A stretch of 30,246 nt of DNA from NCBI GenBank assembly GCA_035629935.1, contig DASQLQ010000052.1, positions 1 through 30,246 on the forward strand, read 5' to 3'. The DNA comes from DASQLQ01 sp035629935 (GTDB lineage Bacteria > Actinomycetota > CADDZG01 > WHSQ01). Below the pieces are notes generated by a model that did no database searches, was not told where the DNA came from, and saw only the letters and a program-made list of their open reading frames with translations. The position numbers were made by a program, and so were the translations under genes. Of the stretch, positions 14,559-23,208 are shown piece after piece (position 1 is the first letter of the stretch; each line of letters opens with the position of its first letter).

Positions 14559-15463
14559 CCGACGAGCCATCAGTCTCGCCACTGCTTACCGCAGCTCTCG
14601 GTGCGATGTGCATCGCGTCGTCTGGTGTTCTCGTGCGCCTTGCCGCGACAACGCCGGTGACGGTTGCGTTCTATCGATGTCTTTTGGCCCTGCCGGTCTT
14701 GGGCTTGATCGCCTATCTCGAAAGAAAACGCCATGGAGCCCTGCCGAAAAGGACGCGCAGACTAGCGTGGGCAGCGGGAGTGTTCTTCGCTCTCGATCTG
14801 ATCTTCTGGCACAACGCGATCGATGCGGTGGGGGCGGGGCTGGCAACCGTTCTCGGTAATCTCCAGGTGCTCGTCGTCGGTTTCGTTGCGTGGGCCTGGC
14901 TTAACGAGAAACCTCACAAGACCCTCTTCGCTGCGGTACCGATCATGCTTCTCGGGGTCGTGCTTATCTCGGGCGTGGTGGGGGGTGACACTTATGGCCG
15001 CGATCCGGCATTGGGAGTGATCCTAGGGATCGCGACCTCGGTCGCGTACGCAGCTTTCATCCTCGTCCTTCGTCAGGGGTCGGCCGACCTCAGGCGTATT
15101 GCCGGTCCGCTGTTCCATGCGACCTGCGTGGCCGCCTATTCCGCCGCTCTGTACGGGATCTTTACCGGTGATCTCGAGTGGGGGCCGGGCTGGTCGAGCA
15201 TCGGCTGGCTCACCGCACTGGCGCTGACCTCACAGGTCGCCGGTTGGCTGTTGATCTCACGGTCGCTCCCTCGATTGCCGGCGGCCGTGACCTCCGTGGT
15301 ACTGCTCCTGCAACCCGTCGGCGCGATGGCTTTGGCTGCAGTCGTTCTGGGCGAGGACCCGGGCAGCGTTCAGCTGATGGGAGCTCTGCTGATTCTCGTT
15401 GGTGTCGGTGTCTCGACGTCGGGCCACCAGCGCGCCGTCACGCAACCTTCACCGGTCACGTGA
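14555..15463 (+). CDS. EamA/DMT-family transporter
   Basis: A 302-residue protein with ten predicted membrane helices in two EamA repeats (about 10-140 and 150-290). Typical motifs are VTVAFYRCLLALPVLGLIAY and ALGAMCIASSGVLVRLAA in the first repeat and PAAVTSVVLLLQPVGAMALAAVVLGE in the second. Family members export amino acids or other metabolites, or are permeases of unknown substrate. The GTG start overlaps the muramidase stop (GTGA). The 3' end overlaps the converging MFS gene by 15 bases. Confidence 0.93.
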   Translation: MTDEPSVSPLLTAALGAMCIASSGVLVRLAATTPVTVAFYRCLLALPVLGLIAYLERKRHGALPKRTRRLAWAAGVFFALDLIFWHNAIDAVGAGLATVLGNLQVLVVGFVAWAWLNEKPHKTLFAAVPIMLLGVVLISGVVGGDTYGRDPALGVILGIATSVAYAAFILVLRQGSADLRRIAGPLFHATCVAAYSAALYGIFTGDLEWGPGWSSIGWLTALALTSQVAGWLLISRSLPRLPAAVTSVVLLLQPVGAMALAAVVLGEDPGSVQLMGALLILVGVGVSTSGHQRAVTQPSPVT

Positions 15464-16714
15464 CCTCAAGGTTTCCTTCGTTCTCAACGTGAAGATCACT
15501 CCTATGGCGGGGACGATGGCAACGATCACGAACGCTGTTTGGAAACCGAAGCTCTTGCTTGCGGCACCCGCGATCAAAGGGCCGAGGAAGAAGCCGACGT
15601 CGCCGGCAAAGCGGAATGCACCCACCGCTCGCCCGGATTGTTCCTTGGGAACGATGTCGGAGAGCATCGCGGCGGGCGGGACACCGGCGAAACCAGAGAA
15701 GCCCGCGAGGACGGCGAGAAAGATGGTGAGCACGATCGGAGAAGAGGCGGTCCCAAGTAGCACCATCATCATTACTACTCCGATCAGCGACGGGATCATC
15801 AGGGTCCGACGCCCGTAACGGTCGGCGAGCGTTCCGGCCGGGAAGAGAACGACGAACTCCGCTGCGATCCCCACCGCGAACATGGCTCCGATCGTGCCCG
15901 GAGACATCCGTAGCTCGTCGGTAGCGAACAAGGGAAGCAATGTGTTGAAGATCGTCGCGACGAACCATAGATATGCGAGGTTGAGGAACAACGTTGTGAT
16001 GAATCCAGGTACGCGCAATAGATCTCGTACGATCCGGCCGCTCGGGCGCGGTCCCTCTGCTGCGGCGGCTTCGCTGGTGATGGGGTCGTCCTCTGCACGT
16101 GTGGCCGAGGCGGGGACCCGAGGGACGAACCTGATGTAGAGGGGGATGCCGAGAAGCAGAAGTGCGGTGTAGGCGAACAGAGGGGCCTCGAGACCGAAAG
16201 CGCCCGCCAGAAACCCACCCATCGCTCCGCCGGCGATGACTCCGACATTGAACGCGCCGTAGAAGAAACTCAACGTCCGAGCTACCCGATCTTCTGGAGC
16301 GGTTTTGAGGATGTAGCTGAAGAGCGCCGCGAAGACGACCGCCGATCCGACGCCGGCCAGTCCCCACGAGACGCAGGCCAAGACGAAGGTGGGGGCTAGT
16401 CCGGTAGCGGTGGCACACACCGCGAGGAAACCCATGCCCGCGACCGCGCTCCATCGCTCGCCCTTTCGGTCCACGATGCTTCCGCCGATCAGGTCTCCGA
16501 AGAGACGAGCGAACCCGAACAACCCGATGAGCAATCCCGCGCCGTCATTACCGACCCCGAACGAGCGGGCGAAGAGCGGCATGATCGGCAGTACCAAGCC
16601 GAAACCGCACAAGAGGATGAAGACCATCCCGATGATCGGGCCGACGAGAGGATCCCTGAGCATCGAAGGAAGGGTGACTCTGGCGGCCGTCTCGGGAGAC
16701 CGAGACCCAGGCAT
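15449..16714 (-). CDS. MFS transporter (drug/metabolite efflux type)
   Basis: About 421 residues with 12 predicted helices. The first-half loop motif reads GDLIGGSIVDRKGERW and the second-half one AGTLADRYGRRTLM, both versions of the MFS loop 2-3 motif. The start could be GTG at 16720 or ATG at 16714; I chose the ATG. Only 27 bases separate it from hutU on the other strand, so the promoters must be close or overlapping. A role in import or export linked to histidine breakdown is possible by position, but the sequence resembles general efflux carriers. Confidence 0.92.
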   Translation of the reverse strand: MPGSRSPETAARVTLPSMLRDPLVGPIIGMVFILLCGFGLVLPIMPLFARSFGVGNDGAGLLIGLFGFARLFGDLIGGSIVDRKGERWSAVAGMGFLAVCATATGLAPTFVLACVSWGLAGVGSAVVFAALFSYILKTAPEDRVARTLSFFYGAFNVGVIAGGAMGGFLAGAFGLEAPLFAYTALLLLGIPLYIRFVPRVPASATRAEDDPITSEAAAAEGPRPSGRIVRDLLRVPGFITTLFLNLAYLWFVATIFNTLLPLFATDELRMSPGTIGAMFAVGIAAEFVVLFPAGTLADRYGRRTLMIPSLIGVVMMMVLLGTASSPIVLTIFLAVLAGFSGFAGVPPAAMLSDIVPKEQSGRAVGAFRFAGDVGFFLGPLIAGAASKSFGFQTAFVIVAIVPAIGVIFTLRTKETLRSRDR

Positions 16715-16741
16715 CGGCACACCCTATGGGAGCATGAGTGG

Positions 16742-18403
16742 ATGCCCAGCGGTCCTCGTGAAGTCCGTGCACCTCGCGGCTCCGAACTATCTTGCAAGGG
16801 CTGGGGTCAAGAGGCGGCGCTCCGCCTCCTGATGAACAATCTGGACCCCGATGTCGCAGAGCGCCCCGAGGAGCTCATCGTTTACGGCGGTACCGGAAAA
16901 GCTGCCCGATCCTGGGACGCGTTCGACGCCATCGTTAGATCGCTCCGCTCGCTGGCGAATGACGAGACCCTCCTCGTCCAATCGGGCAAACCGGTGGGGG
17001 TCTTCAGGACGCACGAGATGGCCCCCCGAGTCCTCATCTCGAATTCGATGCTCGTTCCTCAGTGGGCAAATTGGGAGAAGTTCCGCGAGCTCGAGGAAGC
17101 GGGCCTGACCATGTACGGGCAGATGACCGCCGGGTCGTGGATATACATCGGCAGCCAAGGGATCCTGCAAGGAACGTACGAGACCCTCGCCGAACTGGCG
17201 GCCCAGAACTTCGGGGGAACGCTGGAGGGCCGGGTCGTGTTGACGGCCGGTCTGGGGGGCATGGGTGGGGCGCAACCACTCGCCGTGACGATGAACGGTG
17301 GGGTTGCGCTCGTGGTCGAGGTCGACCCTGCACGGATCGAACGCCGGATCAAGACCGGATACTTGGACCGGGAGACCGACGACCTGCCGACCGCGTTGGC
17401 GTGGGTCGATCAGGCGAAGGAGGCCGGTGCCGCGCTCTCAATCGGATTGCTCGGCAACGCGGCCACCGTTTTTCCGCATCTTTCGGACTCCGGTTTCAGT
17501 CCCGATGTCGTAACGGATCAAACCTCGGCCCACGACCCTCTCGGCGGATACGTTCCCGCGAGTTTGTCCCTAGAAGAGGCCGACGAGTTGCGCAGGACGG
17601 ACTCGGATGTCTATACGCGCAGATCCTTTGAATCGATGGCCGCTCACGTGGATGCCATGGTCAGGTTCCTGGATGGCGGGTCCGTGGTGTTCGATTACGG
17701 CAACAATCTGCGCGCTGGGGCGCGCGAGGGCGGGTGCCAGCGCGCGTTCGACTACCCTGGCTTCGTACCGGCCTTCATCCGTCCGATGTTCTGCGAGGGT
17801 AAGGGCCCCTTCCGGTGGGTGGCGCTGTCGGGAGACAGTGAGGACATCCTCAAGACCGATCGGGCCATCGGGGAGCTCTTTCCCTCCAATGATCGTCTCC
17901 GACGATGGCTCGAGCTCGCAGAGTCTCGCGTTCAGCATCAAGGACTACCTGCTCGTATCTGCTGGCTCGGTTACGGCGAGCGCGCCCAAGCAGGCCTTCT
18001 GTTCAACAGCATGGTCCGGTCTGGTGAGCTCAGTGGACCGATCGCGATCGGTCGCGACCATCTCGACGCCGGAAGTGTTGCGAGCCCGTATCGCGAGACG
18101 GAAGGGATGAAGGATGGATCCGATGCGATCGCGGACTGGCCGATCCTGAACGCCTTGCTCAACACGGCGAGTGGCGCCCACTGGGTCTCCGTTCACCACG
18201 GCGGGGGAGTGGGCATCGGTTACTCGATCCATGCAGGGATGGTCGTGGTCGCCGACGGCTCGGACGAAGCGGAACGGCGGTTGGAGCGCGTCTTGACGAG
18301 CGACCCCGGCACGGGCGTCGTCAGGCACGCCGATGCCGGCTACGAGCGGGCGATCGACGTCGCCGGCGAACGAGGGGTACGGCTTCCCTGGACCGAGAAG
18401 TAA
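16742..18403 (+). CDS. hutU: Urocanate hydratase
   Basis: A 553-residue protein of normal family length. It converts urocanate to imidazolonepropionate, the second step of histidine degradation, using tightly bound NAD+. The sequence is typical throughout: REVRAPRGSELSCKGW near the start, MNNLDPDVAERPEELIVYGG, VFRTHEMAPRVLISNSMLVP, the NAD loop TAGLGGMGGAQPL (168-180), conserved Cys351 in FCEGKGPFRW, and SVHHGGGVGIGYS near 483. It is first in a hutU-hutG-hutI operon, with only 5 bases to the next gene. No regulator gene (hutC or other) is seen in the window. Confidence 0.98.
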   Translation: MPSGPREVRAPRGSELSCKGWGQEAALRLLMNNLDPDVAERPEELIVYGGTGKAARSWDAFDAIVRSLRSLANDETLLVQSGKPVGVFRTHEMAPRVLISNSMLVPQWANWEKFRELEEAGLTMYGQMTAGSWIYIGSQGILQGTYETLAELAAQNFGGTLEGRVVLTAGLGGMGGAQPLAVTMNGGVALVVEVDPARIERRIKTGYLDRETDDLPTALAWVDQAKEAGAALSIGLLGNAATVFPHLSDSGFSPDVVTDQTSAHDPLGGYVPASLSLEEADELRRTDSDVYTRRSFESMAAHVDAMVRFLDGGSVVFDYGNNLRAGAREGGCQRAFDYPGFVPAFIRPMFCEGKGPFRWVALSGDSEDILKTDRAIGELFPSNDRLRRWLELAESRVQHQGLPARICWLGYGERAQAGLLFNSMVRSGELSGPIAIGRDHLDAGSVASPYRETEGMKDGSDAIADWPILNALLNTASGAHWVSVHHGGGVGIGYSIHAGMVVVADGSDEAERRLERVLTSDPGTGVVRHADAGYERAIDVAGERGVRLPWTEK

Positions 18404-18408
18404 GCGGA

Positions 18409-19326
18409 ATGACGGACCCGCACTGGCCGCGCGCCGGGGAATGGATCGCCGGTGACCACCAAGACACTGCTCGGCTATCTCTCGCCCTGCTCGGCGCGCC
18501 GGTGCACAAGGCATCGATCTCTCCTTCGCGCGCCGATCTTGCACCGGCCGCTATCCGGGCAGCCCTGAACCGGTTTAGCGTGATGGACGTCAGGAAGGAC
18601 CGCGACCTACGCGCGCTGCGTGTGGCCGATGCGGGGGACCTTCCCGTGGCCGACCTGTCGCCGGAGGACGCTTTCGAGCCTCTGTCCACGAAGGTCCGTT
18701 CGCTAGCGGCCGCCGATACTGTGGTCGCGATCCTGGGCGGAGATAACAGTGTGACCCGGCCCGGGGTCCACGGCACGGCTGCGCTCGATCGGTGTGGCTT
18801 GATCACTCTCGATGCTCACTTCGACCTGCGCGAGCTCGATGGGGGGCTGACGAACGGCAATCCAGTGAGGGCGCTGTTGGACGACGGGGTTCCCGGCCCC
18901 CACATCTCTCAGATCGGGATCCAGTCCTTTGCCAATTCGCCCGATCACGCCCGATTGGCGACGCAGGAAGGCATCCACGTGGTGGATAGAGACACCGTCG
19001 CACGGCAGGGGATCGAATCATGCGTGGAGGCCGAGCTTCGCCGGCTCGGATCGGAGGTGGACGCTATCTATGTCGACTTCGACGTCGATGTCCTAGACCG
19101 CTCTTTCTCTCCCGCGACACCAGGGTCACGTCCGGGAGGCATCACGCCGCTGGAGCTTCAGAACGCGGCCTACATCTGCGGTGCGAGCCCAAAGGTGACT
19201 GTGATCGACATCGTCGAGGTGAGTCCGCCGGACGACATCGCAGATGTCACGGTCATGGCCGCGGCTCAGATCTTTCTGGCGTTTGCATCAGGGGTCGTAT
19301 CCCGCGGGCAGGCGACGTCCACGTGA
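18409..19326 (+). CDS. hutG: Formimidoylglutamase-like ureohydrolase
   Basis: A 305-residue member of the arginase/agmatinase family. Its place between hutU and hutI predicts hydrolysis of N-formimidoylglutamate to glutamate and formamide. Metal motifs are LGGDNSVT (109-116), DAHFD (135-139), DFDVDVLD (223-230) and Glu270 in DIVEVSP. In arginases the first motif is GGDHS with a metal-binding histidine; here that residue is Asn113, so one manganese site may be weakened or built differently. The PGSRPGGI segment (238-245) fits the family. The gene is coupled to hutI by a GTGA overlap. Confidence 0.88.
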   Translation: MTDPHWPRAGEWIAGDHQDTARLSLALLGAPVHKASISPSRADLAPAAIRAALNRFSVMDVRKDRDLRALRVADAGDLPVADLSPEDAFEPLSTKVRSLAAADTVVAILGGDNSVTRPGVHGTAALDRCGLITLDAHFDLRELDGGLTNGNPVRALLDDGVPGPHISQIGIQSFANSPDHARLATQEGIHVVDRDTVARQGIESCVEAELRRLGSEVDAIYVDFDVDVLDRSFSPATPGSRPGGITPLELQNAAYICGASPKVTVIDIVEVSPPDDIADVTVMAAAQIFLAFASGVVSRGQATST

Positions 19327-20525
19327 GCAGTGGTTCGCTGCGTGCGCAGAAACTGGTCACGGCCACCGGCGATCTTCCGAAGCGGGGAGCGTCACTGGGC
19401 GAGCCACTCGTCATCAACGACGCAGTGATCTCGTGGAGCGACGGCTCGATCGACTACGTGGGCCCGTTCGAGTCCTACAGAGGGTCCGAGCCGAAGCGAA
19501 CAAAAGGCACGGTCGTTCCGGGATTCGTCGACTGTCACACTCATCTCCCGTTCTTCGGATGGCGCGCGGATGAGTTCGCCGCTCGACTCAGGGGCGTCAC
19601 CTACCGCGACCTGCACGGCGAAGGCGGCATCTTCAGGAGTGCGCGGTTATTCAACGAAGCTTCCGACACAGAGGTGCTCGAGTTCTGTCGGGACCTGCTG
19701 GACGAGATGCTTAGGCACGGGACCACCACCGTCGAGTTCAAAACGGGATACGCGTTGTCTGTCGAAGGCGAGTTACGGCAGGCTCAACTCGCCCGCCGAT
19801 TGGCCACTGAGATCACCCAGAACACCTCGCTCACCCTGTTGGCCTGTCATGCCGTTCCGCCGGGTGAGACGCGCGAGGGTTGGGTCGAGAAAGCATGCCG
19901 CGAGCTGATCCCGGCGGCAGCATCGGAACAATTGGTGGATCAGGTCGATATCTATGTCGAAGACATCGCGTTCAGCGTCGAGGATCTCGAGGCGGTGGCT
20001 ACTGCCGCCGACAAAGCCGGCCTTCCCTTACGTTGTCATGTCGAGCAGTTGAGCAACCTTCACGCGGCCGAGCGGGCCGGTGAGTTGGGTGCGATATCGG
20101 TCGATCATCTGAACCACATCGACACTGCAGGCGTGAGCTCCCTCGGGCGCTCTCCTTCGGTCGCCACGCTTCTGCCTGCGTCCACCTTGGTGCTGGGCTC
20201 GGAGCCGCCCCCAGCGCGCGCCTTGATCGACGCGGGGGCCGCGGTCGCGATCGCAACTGACTTCAATCCCGGCACGTCGCCGGTTCTTTCCATGCCCGAG
20301 ACGATCGCGTTCGCCTGCACTCTCTACAAGTTGTCACCGGAGGAGGCCTTCGTGGCAGCAACAGCGAATGCTGCGTGCGTGCTGGGCCAGAACGCACGCG
20401 TTGGAACGCTGGAGGTGGGCAAGCGCGCCGATTTCGTGGTTCTCGAGAGAGACATTGCCGATATCCCTTACCGCCCAGGGCACAACCCCGTGACCCAAAC
20501 GGTCAGTGGGGGCGTCAACGTCTAG
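19323..20525 (+). CDS. hutI: Imidazolonepropionase
   Basis: A 400-residue amidohydrolase that opens imidazolone-5-propionate to N-formimidoylglutamate, the third step of histidine degradation. Metal and substrate motifs are PGFVDCHTHLPFFGWRADEF (His72, His74), LLACHAVPPGE (His176), LRCHVEQLSN (His239), VDHLNHID (His262) and ATDFNPGTSPVLSMP (Asp313). I chose the GTG at 19323, which overlaps the hutG stop; the longer frame upstream only mirrors hutG. The 3' end overlaps hutH, on the other strand, by four bases (CTAG). Confidence 0.96.
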   Translation: MSSGSLRAQKLVTATGDLPKRGASLGEPLVINDAVISWSDGSIDYVGPFESYRGSEPKRTKGTVVPGFVDCHTHLPFFGWRADEFAARLRGVTYRDLHGEGGIFRSARLFNEASDTEVLEFCRDLLDEMLRHGTTTVEFKTGYALSVEGELRQAQLARRLATEITQNTSLTLLACHAVPPGETREGWVEKACRELIPAAASEQLVDQVDIYVEDIAFSVEDLEAVATAADKAGLPLRCHVEQLSNLHAAERAGELGAISVDHLNHIDTAGVSSLGRSPSVATLLPASTLVLGSEPPPARALIDAGAAVAIATDFNPGTSPVLSMPETIAFACTLYKLSPEEAFVAATANAACVLGQNARVGTLEVGKRADFVVLERDIADIPYRPGHNPVTQTVSGGVNV

Positions 20526-22054
20526 CGGCTCTCGGAGACAGGCGCACCCAACGTTCCTTCGCGCAGGAGGTCACGCACCTTCTGGATGTCTTCCGAGAGT
20601 GCGCGGTCTTCCTCCAAGGTTGGCGAGACGCTGCGGATGGCGCTCATGACCCGTTGCGTCCGACTTGCAGGTTCGAGCGGTGCTCTGTGGTCGAGCGCTT
20701 GTGCTGCGGCAAGCGCTTCGATCGCAAGAACGTGTTCCGTGTTCGCGAGGATCGCAAGGGCCTTTCGCCCCGAAGTGGCTCCCATGCTGACGTGGTCCTC
20801 TTGACCGGCCGACGTTGGTATCGAGTCCGCTGACGCCGGAAAGCTCATGCTTCGGCTCTCCGACACCAATGACGCGGCGGTGTAGTGAGCGATCATGAAA
20901 CCCGAACGCTGACCCGGGTCCGACGACAGGAAAGCCGGTAACCCCTGGTTCAGGTTCGGATCGACGAGCCGCGCTATCCGGCGCTCCGAGATCGTTGCGT
21001 AGCCCGTGAGGCACAAGGCGAGGTGATCGAGAGCAAGCCCGAGGGCCTCGCCGTGGAAGTTTCCGCCGGATACGACCTCGCCGGTACCGAGGATCACCGA
21101 GGGGTTGTCGATGGCAGACGCCATCTCATTCTCGAGGGTGCGCCTGACGTAACCCATCGCTTCGCGGTAGGCACCGTGCACCTGCGGGATGCATCGCAGC
21201 GAGTAGGCGTCTTGAACCAAATGGTCGGAGGTCTTGTGCGAAGCGACGATCTCGCTCCCGTCCAACATGGTCCGGAGGTTCTCCGCTACGGCCAGGGCCC
21301 CGGGATGAGGGCGCAGACCCATAACATCGGGCCCGAAGCTCCGGTCGGTGCCGAGCGTGGCTTCGACGGTCATCGCTCCGATCGCGTCCGCTGCGTCACT
21401 CAAGCGTTCAGCTCCGTGGAGCGCGAGGATCCCCAGCGCCAGCATCCCCTCCGTTCCGTTGATCAGCGAGAGACCTTCCTTGTAAGAGAGGTCGAGGGGA
21501 ACGAGGGCCGCGTCGGCGAGAGCATCGGCGGCCGGCTTCCTGACTCCGTCCACCTCTACAGTGCCCTCGCCCATCAGCGGCAACGCGAGATGAGCCAACA
21601 ACGCCAGGTCCCCCGAAGCTCCAAGGGAACCTTGGCTCGGGACGATTGGATGGATGCCGGCATTCAGCAGCTCGATGAATCTCGTTACGAGCTCCAAGCG
21701 GACGCCGGAGACGCCCGTAGTGAAGGTCCCGGCCTTGAGCAACATCATCGCCCGGACGACTTCTGTCGGGAGTGGGGGACCGACCGCCGCGGCGTGTGAC
21801 CGAACGAGCTCGCGCTGTAGCTGGGCGAGACGTGTGGCTTCGACCCGGACGCGTGCTAGATCACCGATGCCGGTGGTGATCCCGTAGACCAACCGCCCCG
21901 AATCGGCGGCTTCCTCGACGATCGAGCGCGCTCCACGCACTCGTTCCTTAGTGGCTTCGTCGAGCGCAACGGGACGGCGTTCGATCGCTACGTCAACGAC
22001 GTCGTTAAAAGCGAGTGGTCGGGCACATGCGACGGGCTCACCAGATCCGGCCAT
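20522..22054 (-). CDS. hutH: Histidine ammonia-lyase
   Basis: A 510-residue enzyme that removes ammonia from histidine to give urocanate, the first step of the pathway. It carries the self-forming MIO cofactor tripeptide Ala146-Ser147-Gly148 in GSLGASGDLALLAH, catalytic Tyr57 in VYGITTGIG, and the family segments QDAYSLRCIPQVHGA, ENEMASAIDNPS and SGGNFHGE. Length is normal. It is on the opposite strand to hutU-G-I, tail to tail, and probably follows the LLM oxidoreductase gene in one transcript (30-base gap). No clear ribosome site is seen before the ATG. Confidence 0.97.
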   Translation of the reverse strand: MAGSGEPVACARPLAFNDVVDVAIERRPVALDEATKERVRGARSIVEEAADSGRLVYGITTGIGDLARVRVEATRLAQLQRELVRSHAAAVGPPLPTEVVRAMMLLKAGTFTTGVSGVRLELVTRFIELLNAGIHPIVPSQGSLGASGDLALLAHLALPLMGEGTVEVDGVRKPAADALADAALVPLDLSYKEGLSLINGTEGMLALGILALHGAERLSDAADAIGAMTVEATLGTDRSFGPDVMGLRPHPGALAVAENLRTMLDGSEIVASHKTSDHLVQDAYSLRCIPQVHGAYREAMGYVRRTLENEMASAIDNPSVILGTGEVVSGGNFHGEALGLALDHLALCLTGYATISERRIARLVDPNLNQGLPAFLSSDPGQRSGFMIAHYTAASLVSESRSMSFPASADSIPTSAGQEDHVSMGATSGRKALAILANTEHVLAIEALAAAQALDHRAPLEPASRTQRVMSAIRSVSPTLEEDRALSEDIQKVRDLLREGTLGAPVSESR

Positions 22055-22084
22055 GCCGGCAGCCTAGTAGCTGGGAGTGGTCCT

Positions 22085-23119
22085 TTAAGTGTTCAGCTCG
22101 GCGATCTGCTGCAGCTGATCGAGGCGCTCGTCGAACGACCAGGCCATGGGGGCGATGATCAATTCGTCGACGCCGGCGTCGCGATACAGCTTCAAACGCG
22201 CCTGGACCTGATCGCGCGGCCCACAAAGCGTGACCGCATCGATGAGGTCGTCCGGAAGAGCTGCGGCGGCCTCGTCTTTGCGACCCTCGAGATACAGATC
22301 CTGCACGGTGCGCGCCGCGTCCGTGAAGCCGTACCGCTGGATCAACTGGTTGTAGAAGTTCTTGTCCCGGGACCCCATGCCACCGACGTAAAGCGCAATC
22401 AAGGGACGCATGGCGTTGCGCGCCGCTTCGATGTCGTCGCTAACTAGAACGTTCACAGTGGGAGCTATTCGGATGTCAGAGAGGGTTCGTCCGGCGCGAG
22501 CGGCGCCCTCTTCGAGGTCCGGCGTCAGTGCACTGACGTGCTCGGGGGAGAAGAACACCGGCAACCAACCGTCGGCGATCTCGCCGGTGAGCGCGACGTT
22601 GCGCTGGCCGTTCGCAGCGAGGTAGATCGGGATCTTCTTCTGCACCGGTGCGATCGTCAGCTTCAGTGCCTTGCCGGGGCCGTCCGGAAGCGGCAGATCG
22701 AGGGTCTTGCCGTGATACTCGACCCGCTCGCGCGCCAACGCCATCCGGACGACGTTCACGTAGTCGCGCGTTCTAGCCAGTGGTTTGTCGAAACGTTGTC
22801 CATGCCACCCTTCTGCGACCTGGGGGCCCGACAGTCCCAAGCCGAGGATGAAACGTCCGTCACTCAACTGGTCGATCGTGGCGGCCGTCATCGCCGTCAT
22901 CGCGGCCGTACGGCCCGGCATCTGGAAGATGCCTGCGGCGAGCTTGATCGTGGATGTCTGACCTGCCAACCAGGCAAGGACGCTCGCTGTGTCGGAACCG
23001 TAGGCCTCGGCCGTCCACACGGAGTTGTAGCCGAGACGCTCGGCCTCTTGAACGAGGCGAAGCTGTTCCTCCGCTGTCAACCCGAGACCCCAGTAGCCGA
23101 CAGCCAATCCCAGTTTCAT
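22085..23119 (-). CDS. LLM-class F420-dependent oxidoreductase
   Basis: A 344-residue luciferase-like TIM-barrel protein. The start MKLGLAVGYWGLGLTAEEQ, LGYNSVWTAEAYGSDTASVLAWLA, ISO-style GIFQMPGRTAAMTAMTAATIDQLSDGRFILGLG, and QVAEGWHGQRFDKPLARTRDYV are typical of the actinobacterial F420 branch. These enzymes use F420 (some use FMN) to reduce or oxidise varied substrates; this one's substrate is unknown. I chose the ATG at 23119; the longer open frame upstream mirrors the divergent gene. It is 30 bases upstream of hutH on the same strand, which may mean co-expression. Confidence 0.92.
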   Translation of the reverse strand: MKLGLAVGYWGLGLTAEEQLRLVQEAERLGYNSVWTAEAYGSDTASVLAWLAGQTSTIKLAAGIFQMPGRTAAMTAMTAATIDQLSDGRFILGLGLSGPQVAEGWHGQRFDKPLARTRDYVNVVRMALARERVEYHGKTLDLPLPDGPGKALKLTIAPVQKKIPIYLAANGQRNVALTGEIADGWLPVFFSPEHVSALTPDLEEGAARAGRTLSDIRIAPTVNVLVSDDIEAARNAMRPLIALYVGGMGSRDKNFYNQLIQRYGFTDAARTVQDLYLEGRKDEAAAALPDDLIDAVTLCGPRDQVQARLKLYRDAGVDELIIAPMAWSFDERLDQLQQIAELNT

Positions 23120-23208
23120 TGGCCCATCCTCGCGTGCCTCGGGATATCCGCCTCCCGCCGGGTAACGTCGAGAGCCGTGGGACCCATCGGATTGACGGGA
23201 GAAACGGC

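Noticed and set aside
22954..23208. N-terminal extension of the AAA/TPR protein
   Set aside because: It overlaps the divergent LLM gene antisense; the coding pattern and ribosome site support the TTG at 23209.
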